Assembly: GCF_031656915.1 (NCBI RefSeq) | Contig: NZ_CP134227.1 | Coordinates: forward strand, 2,418,001 to 2,482,000 | Direction of reading: 5' to 3' | Length of the DNA stretch: 64,000 nucleotides | From: Nocardioides marmorisolisilvae | Lineage (GTDB): Bacteria; Actinomycetota; Actinomycetes; Propionibacteriales; Nocardioidaceae | Shown here: one piece after another, positions 25,257 to 35,035 of the stretch | Numbering within the stretch: position 1 is the stretch's first letter | How the letters are laid out: each line of letters begins with the position of its first letter | Program-made: the position numbers and the translations under genes | Notes under the pieces: generated by a model | Seen by the model: only the letters and a program-made list of their open reading frames with translations | The model's database searches: none | Told to the model about the DNA's origin: nothing

Positions 25257-26660
25257 TCACCCGCGCTGTGCCTCCGTGGCCTGCCTGGGCAACCAGACCC
25301 GGAGAACGGTTTCGCCCGGGGGCTGTTCGATGCTGATCTCGCCGCCGTGCCGGCCGACGATGATGCGCCGGGAGATGTCGAGGCCGAGACCGGTTCCCTG
25401 CCCCACCCCCTTGGTGGTGAAGAAGGGCTCGAACGCCCGCTCCCGCGACCCCGCATCGCTCCAGTTGCCCGTGTTCGCGACCGCCACCACGACGCCGTCG
25501 CGCTCGGGCCGGATGGACAGTCGCAGGGTGCCCGCGCCGTCCATCGCATCAAGCGCGTTGGTGATCAGGTTCGTCCACACCTGGTTGAGCTCGGCGGGAA
25601 TCGCCGCGATCGGCGGGGTGTCGGGGGCGTAGTCGCGGACGACAGTGACGCCGGACGGCATGCGGTGACGCAGCACGACCAGAGTGCTCTCGAGACCCTC
25701 GGAGATCACTGTCTGCTGCACCGAAGCACGGTCCATCTGGGAGTAGCTCTTGATCGCGCCCACCAGTTCGGAGATGCGGCGGGTGGACTCCTTCACCTCC
25801 GCCAGCAGGTTGCTGACGCTCAGCGTGCTCGTGACCCAGGCCAGTCCGGCGGCCGGCGAGCCGTCGAGGACCTGCGCCACGCGATCGCACCAGGACGTGT
25901 CGATACCGGCCGCCGCCAGCGTCCCGGCGATCTGCCAGCCGTCGACGACGCCGTGGTCGTCGAGCCAGCTCGCGAGCTCATCCTCCCGGTCGGCAAGCGC
26001 AACCGGGCTCAGCGGGTCTCCGGACGTGGCCACGAGCTCACGCCGCAGGGCGTCGAGCGCACCGAACTGGCTTGCCGTGACGTCATTCGTGGCCAGGTCG
26101 GTCAACGTGTCCAGCAACCGTCCGCTCGCGCCATTGAGTGCATCGACCGCACGTGCGGCTGCCGCGGCAGGGTTGTTCAGCTCGTGGGCGAGGCCCGCGG
26201 ACAGGGTGCCCAGTGCCACCAGGGCGTCGCGTTGTCGCGCGGCAGACTCGACAGTGCGCGCAGTCCGGAACACCCCCTCGATGAGGTGGCTGCCGAAGGG
26301 GTCCAGCGCGCCGGTCCACTCCTTGAGGTCCGTGGAAGACACGCGCAGCGCGCGGCCGTTGGTGGAGGCGCGGCCGTTCGCCAGGTAGACAGCGTGCTCG
26401 TCCCAGGCAGTGAAGCCACCGGCCCACTGTCCCGGCTGGGCCATGGTGCCGACCCGGGTCTCCTCGTGGCCGGCAAGACGGACCAGGTCCACGTGACCCT
26501 CGAGCACGACCCACCAGGAATCCGCCCCGCCGCCTTGCGCCCACAACTCGTCCCCGGCCTCGAAGACGACCTCGTCGCCGCGGGCGAGGAGGTCTTGGAG
26601 CTCTTCCTCAGTGACCTTCTCGAACAGCGCGAGGCTGCGCAGCTCCGCTGTCGTGATCAC
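25257..26660 (-). CDS. sensor histidine kinase with N-terminal cyclic-nucleotide-binding domain
   Basis: A 467-residue kinase. Residues ~5-120 form a cNMP-binding-like beta-roll (ALFEKVTEEELQDLLARGDE; GDELWAQGGGADSWWVVLEG). Then come the H box LGTLSAGLAHELNNPAAAAA with the phosphoacceptor His near residue 160, and an HATPase domain with N box IPAELNQVWTNLITNALDAM and glycine-rich boxes (GVGQGTGLGLDISRRIIVGR). There is no membrane segment, so it is cytosolic. The GTG at 26660 overlaps the stop of the upstream gene, a response regulator fused to a thioredoxin-reductase-like domain, by 4 nt. The two form a two-component pair. The ligand, cAMP or another effector, is unknown. Confidence 0.85.
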   Translation of the reverse strand: MITTAELRSLALFEKVTEEELQDLLARGDEVVFEAGDELWAQGGGADSWWVVLEGHVDLVRLAGHEETRVGTMAQPGQWAGGFTAWDEHAVYLANGRASTNGRALRVSSTDLKEWTGALDPFGSHLIEGVFRTARTVESAARQRDALVALGTLSAGLAHELNNPAAAAARAVDALNGASGRLLDTLTDLATNDVTASQFGALDALRRELVATSGDPLSPVALADREDELASWLDDHGVVDGWQIAGTLAAAGIDTSWCDRVAQVLDGSPAAGLAWVTSTLSVSNLLAEVKESTRRISELVGAIKSYSQMDRASVQQTVISEGLESTLVVLRHRMPSGVTVVRDYAPDTPPIAAIPAELNQVWTNLITNALDAMDGAGTLRLSIRPERDGVVVAVANTGNWSDAGSRERAFEPFFTTKGVGQGTGLGLDISRRIIVGRHGGEISIEQPPGETVLRVWLPRQATEAQRG

Positions 26661-28309
26661 ATCGCCGCCAGGTAACGGTGGACGAGATAGACCGTCATGG
26701 CACCTTCACCGACTGCCGAAGCGACCCGCTTCATGGAGTCGAGCCGGACGTCGCCGGCGGCGAAGACCCCCGGCAGGCTGGACTCGAGGGCGTACGGCGT
26801 ACGGGCCAGCGGCCACGCCTTCGTGCCGGAGGTGAGCAGGTCGTTGCCCGTGACGATGAAGCCGTGCTCATCACGGACGACGTCGTCGCCGAGCCAGTCC
26901 GTACGCGGTTGCGCGCCGATGTAGACGAAGAGCCAGTTCGTGGCCGCCTCCCCGGGAGACTCGTCACCCGTCGCGATCGAGATCGCCTCCAAGTGCTCGT
27001 CGCCGTGAGCGGCGACGACCGACGAACCCAGCCGTACCTCGATGTTGTCCGTCGCCTGTATCTGGGCGACGAGGTACATCGACATCGAGTCCTCGAGCCG
27101 CCTCCCGCGAACCAGGATGACGACGCGCTTGGCATAGCGGGCGAAGTTCAGCGCGGCCTGACCTGCAGAGTTCGCGGCGCCGACGATGTAGACGTCGTCA
27201 CCCTGGCACTGGGCCGCCTCGCTCGCCGAGGAGCCGTAGAAGACGCCACGACCGGCAAGCTCCTCCAGACCGGGGCCTTGCAGCCGGCGATAGGAGACCC
27301 CACTGGAGATCAGCACGGCGCGGGCTTCAATGTCATCGGAGCGGTCGAAGCGCACAGCTCGGACCGGACCACGGGCCTCGATGCCGACGACGTCGCGGGC
27401 CAACAGCATCTCCGCGCCGAACCGACTGGCCTGGGCAGTCGCGCGGTGGGCCAGATCGGCGCCGGACAGGCCCTTGGGGAAGCCGAGGTAGTTCTGGATC
27501 GACGCGCTCTGGCCGGCCTGCCCGCCGGGCGCCTCCTTCTCCACGACCACCGCCCGCAGCCCCTCCGAGGCGGCGTACACGGCTGCGGCGAGGCCCGCCG
27601 GTCCGGCACCGACGATGCACAGGTCGTAGAGCGTCTGCTCCGCGCGAGTACGCAGCCCGAGAGCCTCAGCGAGCGACAGGATGCTCGGCGCGCGCAACGG
27701 CTCGGCGTCCGGAACGATCACGAGCGGAAGGTCTGCCACACCGGCACCCGCGAGATCGACGAGCCGACGCGCCTCGTCGTCACGCTCGAGCTCGAGCCAC
27801 TGGTACGGCACGTAGTTGCGAGAGAGGAACGTCTTCAACTCGTGGCTGGCCTGAGACCAGCGATGGCCCACCACCCGCACGTCGCCGGCGTCGTCCGGGT
27901 GGCCCTGCTTCCAGTCACCCAGCAGGTCGTCGATGACGGGGAAGAGCTTCTCCTCCGGAGGGTCCCAGGGCTTCTGCAGGTAGTAGTCGAGCCCGACCTC
28001 GTTGATCGCCGCGATCGCAGCGTCGGTGTCGGCGTAGGCCGTGAGCAGCAGGAACTTGGCGTCGGGCGCATGCTCACGGGCCCGGCCCAGCATCTGCACG
28101 CCCGACATGCCCGGCATCCGCTGATCGGAGAGCACCAGTGCCACCGGCCGGGCCCGCAATGCGAGCTCGGCAAGCACCTCGAGGGCTTGCGCGCCGGAGG
28201 AGGCGCGCATGACCCGGTACTCACCGGCGTAGCGCGACCGGAGATCACGCGAGATGGACGCAAGCACCTGCGGGTCGTCATCGACGGCCAGCATCGTTGG
28301 CTTGCTCAT
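26657..28309 (-). CDS. response regulator fused to a thioredoxin-reductase-like flavoprotein
   Basis: A 550-residue fusion. Residues 1-130 are a receiver domain (VDDDPQVLASISRDLRSR; phosphoacceptor D62 in VLSDQRMPGMSG; Lys in YYLQKPWDPP). A thioredoxin-like linker follows (~150-225, LKTFLSRNYVPYQWLELERD). The rest is an FAD/NAD(P)H oxidoreductase: FAD site DLCIVGAGPAGLAAAVYAAS, NAD(P) site DVYIVGAANSAGQAALNFAR, and the final FAD motif LPGVFAAGDVRLDSMKRVAS. The C-x-x-C of true thioredoxin reductases is replaced by YGSSASEAAQC, so it is not a conventional one. AAGGGG lies 5 nt before the ATG. It is coupled to the kinase gene. Confidence 0.85.
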   Translation of the reverse strand: MSKPTMLAVDDDPQVLASISRDLRSRYAGEYRVMRASSGAQALEVLAELALRARPVALVLSDQRMPGMSGVQMLGRAREHAPDAKFLLLTAYADTDAAIAAINEVGLDYYLQKPWDPPEEKLFPVIDDLLGDWKQGHPDDAGDVRVVGHRWSQASHELKTFLSRNYVPYQWLELERDDEARRLVDLAGAGVADLPLVIVPDAEPLRAPSILSLAEALGLRTRAEQTLYDLCIVGAGPAGLAAAVYAASEGLRAVVVEKEAPGGQAGQSASIQNYLGFPKGLSGADLAHRATAQASRFGAEMLLARDVVGIEARGPVRAVRFDRSDDIEARAVLISSGVSYRRLQGPGLEELAGRGVFYGSSASEAAQCQGDDVYIVGAANSAGQAALNFARYAKRVVILVRGRRLEDSMSMYLVAQIQATDNIEVRLGSSVVAAHGDEHLEAISIATGDESPGEAATNWLFVYIGAQPRTDWLGDDVVRDEHGFIVTGNDLLTSGTKAWPLARTPYALESSLPGVFAAGDVRLDSMKRVASAVGEGAMTVYLVHRYLAAM

Positions 28310-28411
28310 TGCTGCCCCTTAGTCACCCGTGGTTAACGTCCACCTCGAGCGAGGGGAACGTAACATGGCTATTGGCCCACTTATCGCGTTTCCGCCCAAG
28401 ACATCCCTGGG
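28310..28411. promoter_or_regulatory. presumed upstream region of the flavoprotein-kinase operon
   Basis: About 100 bp without a gene precede the fused response regulator (leftward start 28309). The palindrome ACCGAC-AG-GTCGGT at 28419-28432, just beyond, might be a regulatory site or the terminator stem of the upstream small frame. No convincing -10/-35 pair was identified. Confidence 0.3.
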
Positions 28412-28639
28412 CTACCGAACCGACAGGTCGGTCTCCTTGGTGCGCAGGCGGCCCACGTGTGCCGATGCATAGACCCGGACGCTCTGAGCGACGAGCGATT
28501 CGAACAGCGCTCCCAGCCAGGTGCCGGTCGAGGCCGCCACACGCTCACCGGCCCCCTGCAGCAGCCCAGCCTTGCCGATCCCGACCCCGACCGTGCGGCC
28601 AGCGCCGGATCGACGAGTGACGCCGGTGCCCTTCAGCAA
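28412..28639 (-). CDS. hypothetical 75-residue protein downstream of the SGNH hydrolase
   Basis: A possible small gene starting with TTG immediately after the SGNH hydrolase stop and ending at the ACCGACAGGTCGGT palindrome. Third codon positions are about 80% G+C and second positions are lower, as in real genes of this genome. The C-terminal half (LGALFESLVAQSVRVYASAH) looks like a helix. There is no clear ribosome binding site and no recognised family, so it may be a chance frame. Confidence 0.3.
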   Translation of the reverse strand: MLKGTGVTRRSGAGRTVGVGIGKAGLLQGAGERVAASTGTWLGALFESLVAQSVRVYASAHVGRLRTKETDLSVR

Positions 28640-30118
28640 CTACTGCTGAGCGCCGCCCGATCCGCCCGAAGGCCTCACCGGCGTCGGCGTCGGGGTGGGT
28701 GTCTGCGTCGCCGACTCGGGCAGCACATGCAGGTGCAGCGCATCCTCGACGGCGAGGGCGATGGCGAGCTGGCCACTCGGCGTGGGATGGAACGGCGCAT
28801 CGGCGTGCAGCCCCTGGACGTACGGCTGGGCAGAACACACTCCGTGGCCAGCGAAGTTCGGCGTCGCGACATGGAAGCCGGCGGCTTCGGCGCCCTTCTT
28901 CAGAATCGTGTTCAGCGCGCCGAGTTGATCCTCCAGCGAGCCGCGCTTCGCTTCGGTGAGCCCGTGCGGGACCAGGCAGCTGATGTCGTCCGGGAACGGG
29001 TCGTAGTACTGGTTGACGACCACGGTCGGATGGTTGTCGAGGAGCTGCAGCTGGGAGAACAAGTGCAGCAGGTCCCGGCTGAAGTTCGCCAGCTGCTGCT
29101 GCAGGAACGCCCGCTGCGCGGAATTGGCGCAGTCGCGGCTGACCGCGCAGAGGCCGAGCAGAACATCCCAGTGCACATCGTCCGCACCCACGTTCACGAC
29201 GATCAGGTCGGCCTTCGCGACCGCAGGATTGCGCAACTGGGGAGGTATCCGATGTCCGGCGGCGTGTTGGGGCCCGAGCAGGCCCGCGCGGATGGAGGCT
29301 CCGGAGCAGGCCAGGTTGACGACCTGCCATCCGCTGCTGACACCCAGGGCCGCGGGGAACGCGTCCCTGCTGCGGTTGCAGATCCGGTCCTGCTCGGTCG
29401 CATGCGGCACCAGCGCGTTCCCCTTGCCGGCCGCGACCGAGTCGCCGACCACCACGACCCGATTGATCGTGGTGCGCGCAGTGGAGATGTGCCGGTTCAG
29501 CGACGGAGGCGGCGCTCCGCCGACGAGCTCCTCGAGGGAGTCGACGGTGCGCAGCCGGGACGGCACCGTATATGCCGTCACCATGGTCGCACCGAGGTCG
29601 AAGGCCAGTGCCAGCGCCAGACCCACCGCCATCAGCGAGGCGGTGGCCTTCGGCGATCGTCGAAGCCAGCCGGCCATCGCGCCGAACAGAGCGAGGGCGA
29701 TGAGCCCGGTCACGACGGTCTGCCAGAAGAAGTAGTCCTTCCATCCGCTGACGAGCGCGTGCTCGAGCTCGTGCCCTGCCGGTCCCAAGCCGCTGCTCAC
29801 GAACTGGTCGAGCTGGTCGGTCAGGGAGATGCGGGTCAGCACAAGCTTGGGTCGCACCGGACCGACGAAGTCCACGGTGGTGGGGATCTGCTGCCCGAAC
29901 AGGCTCAGCTCGCCCGGACCGGAGAGCGTCCACGACGGACTCGCCGCGCCGACCTCGATGGTCTGTCCCCCGGCCGTGACCGACTGCGTCGGCGTGACCA
30001 CGAGGGCGAGCGCGCCGGAGCCCAATGCGACGAGGACCATGACCACGGCGAGGACGACTCCGCGCGACCGGCGGGCGCGCGGCCGCCGGAGCGCGGTGGT
30101 TTCGGGCTGTGCCTCCAT
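28640..30118 (-). CDS. membrane-anchored SGNH/GDSL hydrolase
   Basis: A 492-residue protein with an N-terminal membrane helix (GVVLAVVMVLVALGSGALAL), a 70-90-residue outer loop, and further helices (FFWQTVVTGLIALALFGAMA; SLMAVGLALALAFDLGATMV). The C-terminal ~280 residues form an SGNH hydrolase: block I VVVVGDSVAAGKGN with the nucleophile Ser, block II VNLACSGASI, block III VNVGADDVHW, and block V DAPFHPTPSG with the catalytic Asp and His. These esterases usually act on lipids or on acyl groups of wall polymers; the substrate is unknown. It is divergent from the FUSC gene. The Pro/Thr-rich tail (TPTPTPTPVRPSG) is unusual. Confidence 0.8.
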   Translation of the reverse strand: MEAQPETTALRRPRARRSRGVVLAVVMVLVALGSGALALVVTPTQSVTAGGQTIEVGAASPSWTLSGPGELSLFGQQIPTTVDFVGPVRPKLVLTRISLTDQLDQFVSSGLGPAGHELEHALVSGWKDYFFWQTVVTGLIALALFGAMAGWLRRSPKATASLMAVGLALALAFDLGATMVTAYTVPSRLRTVDSLEELVGGAPPPSLNRHISTARTTINRVVVVGDSVAAGKGNALVPHATEQDRICNRSRDAFPAALGVSSGWQVVNLACSGASIRAGLLGPQHAAGHRIPPQLRNPAVAKADLIVVNVGADDVHWDVLLGLCAVSRDCANSAQRAFLQQQLANFSRDLLHLFSQLQLLDNHPTVVVNQYYDPFPDDISCLVPHGLTEAKRGSLEDQLGALNTILKKGAEAAGFHVATPNFAGHGVCSAQPYVQGLHADAPFHPTPSGQLAIALAVEDALHLHVLPESATQTPTPTPTPVRPSGGSGGAQQ

Positions 30119-30355
30119 CGACCGCCAATTCCCAAGGTGGTGACCCGGCTGACCGGCACCGGGCGCGAGAGTCCACTCGCTATCGAAGCATTATCGGTGG
30201 TACGGCGCTCGGACCCGCCGGTGCGGCTGCTCGCCGCGGCTACGCTCTCCAGTCATGGCTCGACCGACGCGCCCAGGTCAGGAACCAGCTCCGTCGTGGA
30301 CTGAGAGGCGCCTGCTGGACGCCAACCACCACCGCGCAGCCGCTGACCCGATCGG

Positions 30356-32539
30356 ATGACCACGACAGACGGCGACGGGAGTCTGCTCGCCCGCGGTCGG
30401 GTGCGGATGGGTCTCGAGGCACAGGATGCCTGGGACCGGTTCGTCGCCTCGGATCCCGGCCAGGCGAGGCTGCACAAGGGCCTGCGCGCCGTGGTGGCGG
30501 TCGGCACCACGATCGTGGTCCAGCTCGGGGTCGCTGGCGCGCTCGGCGTGAGCGGACAGACCCGCGCGCTGCACCTCATGCTGGGCTCGCTCATCGCGAT
30601 GAACATGTCCACGGTGATCCGTCCGGGCACCCGCCGCCAGACGGCCACCAGCGCGGTGTGGGCGCCGGTGGCAGCCGCCCTCGGCGCCACCCTCGCCACG
30701 GTGACGGCTGCGCGTCCATGGCTTGCTCTGTCGCTCTTCGTGCTGGTCTGCTTCGCCGCCGTGTGGGTACGCCGGTACGGCGCGCGCTGGTTCGCCGGCG
30801 GCTTCATCGTGTGGCAGGCGTACTTCTTCACGCTCTACCTGCATCCCCCCATCTCGGCACTGCCCGGTCTGCTGGTGGCCGCGGTAGCCAGTACGACGTG
30901 GGTCACGCTGCTGCTGGTGACGGTGCTGCACCAGGACCCTGGAAGGCGACTGCGTCGTACGGTCACCGCCCTGCGGGCCCGGGCCCGGTCGGTGGTGTCC
31001 CACTGCCTCGACGTGCTCCGCGACCCTGGCGACGAGCGGCGGCTGCGCAACCTCCGTGCCCAGCTGGTGAAGCTCTCCGAGGTGACACTGCTCTTCGACG
31101 GCCAGCTCAGCGACGTCCACGCGCTGCCGTCAGGCACCTCCGCGGCCCGGTTGCGGCGCTGGATCGTCGAGGTCGAGATCAGCAGTGAGGAGCTGGCCAG
31201 TGCGGCCGTCGAGCTGGCCGCCCTTCCCGAGCCGGTCCCGCCGGCCACGCTCCGGCTGGTCGAGGAGGTGCTCGAGCTGCTCGGCTGGGGCGAGCTCGAC
31301 ACGACCAGGTCACGGCTCGCCGCACTCCGGCAGTCCCCGCATGACCGGATCGCGACCGTACGGCGGCTGGCCAATGCCGCGGACACCCTGCTCGGCTCGG
31401 TCGCGGACTGGATGTCCGGACACCTCGGGGCAGGTGCGGCCGATGAGACCGGGGCCCGGGAGTTCGAGCCCGTCCTCGCTCTCGCCGGCGACACGCTCCC
31501 CGGCACCGCCGTACCGGCAGGCGACGGTGAGCAGACATCGTCCTGGTCGCCGGCGTCCTGGGCCCCGACCACCCGCCAGGCCGTCCAGGCCGGTACGGCG
31601 GCAGCACTAGCGATCATCGCCGGGGAACTGATCTCCCACGAGCGCTACTACTGGGCGGTGATCGCCGCGTTCGTCGCCTTCACCGGCACCGCCACCGTCG
31701 GCGAGACCGTGCGCAAGAGCATGGCCCGGATCGGCGGCACCCTCGCCGGCCTGGTGGTCGCCGTATGGGTGGCCCAGCTGACCCTCGGGCATAGCGCGGT
31801 GACCCTGACCGTCCTGCTCGCGTGCATCTTCCTCGCCTTCTACTTCCAGGCGATCTCCTACGCGGCGATGATCTTCTTCATCACGCTGATGCTGGGCGAG
31901 CTCTACGGCATCCTGCACCGGTTCAGCGACAGCGTGCTCCTGGTCCGCCTCGCCGAGACTGCAGCCGGGGCAGCGGCCGGGATCCTGGTCTCCCTGTTCG
32001 TATTGCCTACGTCGACGCGCGGCACCCTGATCGAGGCTCGCCGCGGGCTGCTGGATCGACTGGCCGTGCTCGCCGACCAGTGTGCGCTGCGTCTGCGTGG
32101 CGACGAGTCCGAGCCGGGACTGCTGACCGAGGCGATCAGACTCGACGAGGCCGCCCGCCAGCTGGTGCGCAACGCGGACTCGATGATGAGCGTGCGCGGC
32201 ATCGATGCGGACCGCAGCGGTCGTCGCTACCGCGTCCAGGTGCTGGGCGTCTGTGCCAGCACGGCCCGCAGCATGGTGCCCGCGGTGCTCTCGGCCCCTC
32301 CGGACCCCCCGGTCGAGCTCGCCCGGGCCTGCGAGGCGATCGCCACCGAGGCACGGCGGCTCGCCGACATCCCGGACCTGCGTGACCAGCCCCCCAGCCC
32401 CGACGGCGAGGCGGGGGTCGCCACCCGCGTATCCGAGCTCGTGGACGCAGCGGTCGATCCGCCGCTCGTGCTGGCCCGACGGATCCGCCGGCTCGCCGAC
32501 TCCCTGGCACTGCTCACCCCCCGCGGACGTGGTCGCTGA
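30356..32539 (+). CDS. FUSC-family membrane protein (putative exporter)
   Basis: A 727-residue protein with two membrane clusters and a large cytosolic middle. The first cluster (~45-195) includes LRAVVAVGTTIVVQLGVAGA and LALSLFVLVCFAAVWVRRYG. The second (~415-560) includes QAVQAGTAAALAIIAGELIS, YYWAVIAAFVAFTGTATVGE and AAGAAAGILVSLFVLP. The motif YYWAVIAAFVAF followed by VGETVRKSMARIGGTLAGLV is the FUSC (fusaric acid/aromatic acid exporter-like) signature. Helical cytosolic regions follow. The substrate is unknown; family members export aromatic acids. It lies 36 bp upstream of an MFS exporter on the same strand, probably an operon. Confidence 0.8.
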   Translation: MTTTDGDGSLLARGRVRMGLEAQDAWDRFVASDPGQARLHKGLRAVVAVGTTIVVQLGVAGALGVSGQTRALHLMLGSLIAMNMSTVIRPGTRRQTATSAVWAPVAAALGATLATVTAARPWLALSLFVLVCFAAVWVRRYGARWFAGGFIVWQAYFFTLYLHPPISALPGLLVAAVASTTWVTLLLVTVLHQDPGRRLRRTVTALRARARSVVSHCLDVLRDPGDERRLRNLRAQLVKLSEVTLLFDGQLSDVHALPSGTSAARLRRWIVEVEISSEELASAAVELAALPEPVPPATLRLVEEVLELLGWGELDTTRSRLAALRQSPHDRIATVRRLANAADTLLGSVADWMSGHLGAGAADETGAREFEPVLALAGDTLPGTAVPAGDGEQTSSWSPASWAPTTRQAVQAGTAAALAIIAGELISHERYYWAVIAAFVAFTGTATVGETVRKSMARIGGTLAGLVVAVWVAQLTLGHSAVTLTVLLACIFLAFYFQAISYAAMIFFITLMLGELYGILHRFSDSVLLVRLAETAAGAAAGILVSLFVLPTSTRGTLIEARRGLLDRLAVLADQCALRLRGDESEPGLLTEAIRLDEAARQLVRNADSMMSVRGIDADRSGRRYRVQVLGVCASTARSMVPAVLSAPPDPPVELARACEAIATEARRLADIPDLRDQPPSPDGEAGVATRVSELVDAAVDPPLVLARRIRRLADSLALLTPRGRGR

Positions 32540-32574
32540 CTCCGTCGTCCGCGACGCTGTGCTTTCCTGAACGG

Positions 32575-34005
32575 GTGGGCGGACTGCGGCAGGACCATCG
32601 CACTCCGGTCCTTCTCGCGCTGATCCTCGCGATGGCCCTGGTCGCGATGGACACCACGATCGTGGCCACCGCGATCCCCCAGGTCGTCGACGACCTCGGC
32701 GGCTTCAGCCAGGTCGGCTGGGTGTTCTCGGTCTACCTGCTCGCCCAGACCGTCACCATCCCGATCTACGGCAAGCTGGCCGACCTGTTCGGCCGCAAGC
32801 CGGTGCTGGTCCTCGGCGTGGTCGTGTTCCTGGTCGGGTCGCTGCTGTCGGCCCTCTCCTGGGACATGGCCGCGCTGATCATCTTCCGCGCGCTCCAGGG
32901 CCTCGGCGCAGGATCGATCGGCGCGACGGTCAACACCGTGGCGGGCGACCTCTACAGCGTGGAGGAGCGCGGCCGGATCCAGGGCTACCTGTCCAGCGTG
33001 TGGGGGATCTCCGCCGTGGTTGCACCCGCCCTGGGCGGCGTGTTCGCGCAGTACGTCTCCTGGCGCTGGATCTTCTTGGTCAACCTGCCGATCGGCGTGC
33101 TGGCACTGCTGCTGATCGTCCGTGGTCTGCACGAGCAGGTCGAGCGCCGCCGACACCGCATCGACTTCGCCGGCGCCGGACTCCTGCTGGTCGCTGCCGG
33201 GATGCTGATCCTCGGCCTCCTGCAGGGCGGTACGGCGTGGGCCTGGCTCTCCTGGCAGAGCATCGTCGTGTTCGCCGTCGCCCTGGTGGCCGCCGTCGCC
33301 GTGGTGCCGGTCGAGAGTCGTGCGGCCGAGCCGGTGCAGCCGTTGTGGCTGTGGACGCGCCGCGTGACCGGGGGGTCGTACGGCGCCACCCTGACCGCAG
33401 CCCTGATGGTGATCGGCCTGTCGGTCTACCTGCCCAACTGGGCACAGACCGTGCTCGGCCTCAGCCCGGTCGCGGCCGGGTTCGTGCTCGCGGTGATGAG
33501 CATGACCTGGCCGGTCGCGTCGGCGTACTCATCGCGGTTGTACCTGCGGATCGGCTTCCGCGACACCGCGCTGGTCGGCGCCGCCTTCTCCGTGGTCGCG
33601 GGCGTCGTGTTCTGGCGGCTGGGCCAGGGCGCACCGGTGTGGCAGCCGGTGCTGGGCAGCGCACTGATGGGCGTGGGGATGGGGTTGATGCTCTCCCCAC
33701 TGATCGTGGGGCTGCAGAACACCGTCGGCTGGTCCCAGCGAGGCGTCGTCACCGGCGGCGCGATGTTCTCTCGGTTCCTGGGTCAGAGCATCGGCGCGGC
33801 GGTCTTCGGCGCGGTGACCAACACCGTGCTGCGCGACCACGCCCACGAGTCCCATGTCGCTGCGATGCACGCGTCGGCCCATGCCGTGTTCACCGGCGTC
33901 CTGCTGGCGAGCATCGTCACCGCGGCGATCCTGGTCGTGCTGGTGCCGCGTCGGTTCCCCGCCTTCGAGCGAGAGCCCGCGACCGTCACGCCACCGGCAC
34001 ACTGA
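32575..34005 (+). CDS. MFS drug transporter (DHA2/EmrB-QacA type)
   Basis: A 476-residue proton-coupled antiporter with about 14 membrane helices. [20 protein letters not shown] is the conserved D-T-T-I-V-A-T-A motif of helix 1 in DHA2 exporters. [20 protein letters not shown] is motif A, and [20 protein letters not shown] plus GIVAPALGG-like [20 protein letters not shown] is motif C (antiporter). It follows the FUSC gene closely and converges with cysA; the two coding ends overlap by 20 nt. The GTG at 32575 gives a normal N-terminus. The substrate is undetermined; multidrug efflux is usual for the family. Confidence 0.87.
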   Translation: MGGLRQDHRTPVLLALILAMALVAMDTTIVATAIPQVVDDLGGFSQVGWVFSVYLLAQTVTIPIYGKLADLFGRKPVLVLGVVVFLVGSLLSALSWDMAALIIFRALQGLGAGSIGATVNTVAGDLYSVEERGRIQGYLSSVWGISAVVAPALGGVFAQYVSWRWIFLVNLPIGVLALLLIVRGLHEQVERRRHRIDFAGAGLLLVAAGMLILGLLQGGTAWAWLSWQSIVVFAVALVAAVAVVPVESRAAEPVQPLWLWTRRVTGGSYGATLTAALMVIGLSVYLPNWAQTVLGLSPVAAGFVLAVMSMTWPVASAYSSRLYLRIGFRDTALVGAAFSVVAGVVFWRLGQGAPVWQPVLGSALMGVGMGLMLSPLIVGLQNTVGWSQRGVVTGGAMFSRFLGQSIGAAVFGAVTNTVLRDHAHESHVAAMHASAHAVFTGVLLASIVTAAILVVLVPRRFPAFEREPATVTPPAH

Positions 34006-35035
34006 CCGGATCCGGCGCCGCTGCGACCGTCTGACCGCGCTCCATCATCGGCACCGTGGTCGCTCCGTGCGTCGGAGCGAGCCAGACCGCCGAGCCCTCC
34101 ACCAGGCTCAGATGGCGCTGGGTCGCCCGGGTGACCGTCACCAGCAGCGGCTGCTCTTGCGGGTCGTCGAGCAGCGTGACCGTGAGCCGCGCCTCGAACC
34201 CCACCCGAAGGATCCGATCGACCCGGCCGCGCATCGACCCCGCCGTCCGGCTGTGGGTGAACACCTCGATGTCGTGCGGGCGCACCAGCTCGTCACCGAG
34301 TCGGGTCGTCGGCCCCAGGAACGACATCACGAAGTCGTTCGCCGGCTCGTCGTACAGCTCGTCGGGGGTGCCCACCTGCTCGATGCGACCTTCGTTGATC
34401 ACCACGATCTGATCGGCGACCTCGAGCGCCTCCTCCTGGTCGTGGGTGACGAAGACGGTCGTCACCGGCACCTGGTCGTGCAGCCGGCGCAGCCAGTCCC
34501 GCAGCTCCTTGCGCACCTTCGCGTCCAGCGCACCGAACGGCTCGTCCAGCAGCAGCACCGACGGCTCGACCGCGAGAGCGCGGGCGAGCGCCATCCGCTG
34601 CCGCTGGCCACCGGACAGCTGGGCGGGCATCCGGTCGGCGAACTGCGTCAGGTGCACCAGCTCGAGCAGCTCCGCGACCTTGCGACGCACCTCCGCCCTG
34701 TCACGACGACGGATCTCCAGGCCGAACGCGACGTTCTTCGCCACGCTCATGTGCTTGAACGCGGCGTAGTGCTGGAAGACGAACCCGACGTTGCGCTTCT
34801 GCGGCGGCAGGTGGGTCGCCTCGACGCCCTCGATCTCGACCGTCCCGGCATCCGCAGTCTCCAGCCCGGCGATGATCCGGAGCAACGTGGACTTGCCGCC
34901 ACCCGACGGGCCCAACAGCGCCGTCAGCTGGCCGGTGGGCAGGTCGACATGGACGTCGTCGAGGGCGACGAACGGCGGCTGCCCCGATCCGGTGGACGGG
35001 AAGCGACGGGTGACACCGGAAACCTTGATGCTCAT
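33986..35035 (-). CDS. cysA: sulfate/thiosulfate ABC transporter ATPase
   Basis: A 349-residue ABC ATPase. Walker A is [20 protein letters not shown], the Q loop [20 protein letters not shown], the signature [20 protein letters not shown], Walker [21 protein letters not shown], and the H loop [20 protein letters not shown]. The Y/H-A-A-F-K-H-M after the Q loop is characteristic of CysA. The last ~110 residues are a TOBE-like regulatory domain ([20 protein letters not shown]). The ATG at 35035 overlaps the cysW stop by 4 nt. It drives sulfate uptake with CysT, CysW and the binding protein encoded just upstream. Confidence 0.92.
   Translation of the reverse strand: MSIKVSGVTRRFPSTGSGQPPFVALDDVHVDLPTGQLTALLGPSGGGKSTLLRIIAGLETADAGTVEIEGVEATHLPPQKRNVGFVFQHYAAFKHMSVAKNVAFGLEIRRRDRAEVRRKVAELLELVHLTQFADRMPAQLSGGQRQRMALARALAVEPSVLLLDEPFGALDAKVRKELRDWLRRLHDQVPVTTVFVTHDQEEALEVADQIVVINEGRIEQVGTPDELYDEPANDFVMSFLGPTTRLGDELVRPHDIEVFTHSRTAGSMRGRVDRILRVGFEARLTVTLLDDPQEQPLLVTVTRATQRHLSLVEGSAVWLAPTHGATTVPMMERGQTVAAAPDPVSVPVA

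Noticed and set aside
25041-26675. 544-codon plus-strand frame opposite the histidine kinase
   Set aside because: The minus strand encodes clear kinase motifs; the plus reading is a GC-rich shadow.
26678-28336. 552-codon plus-strand frame opposite the fused response regulator
   Set aside because: Antisense of a gene with intact receiver and FAD motifs; no start signal.
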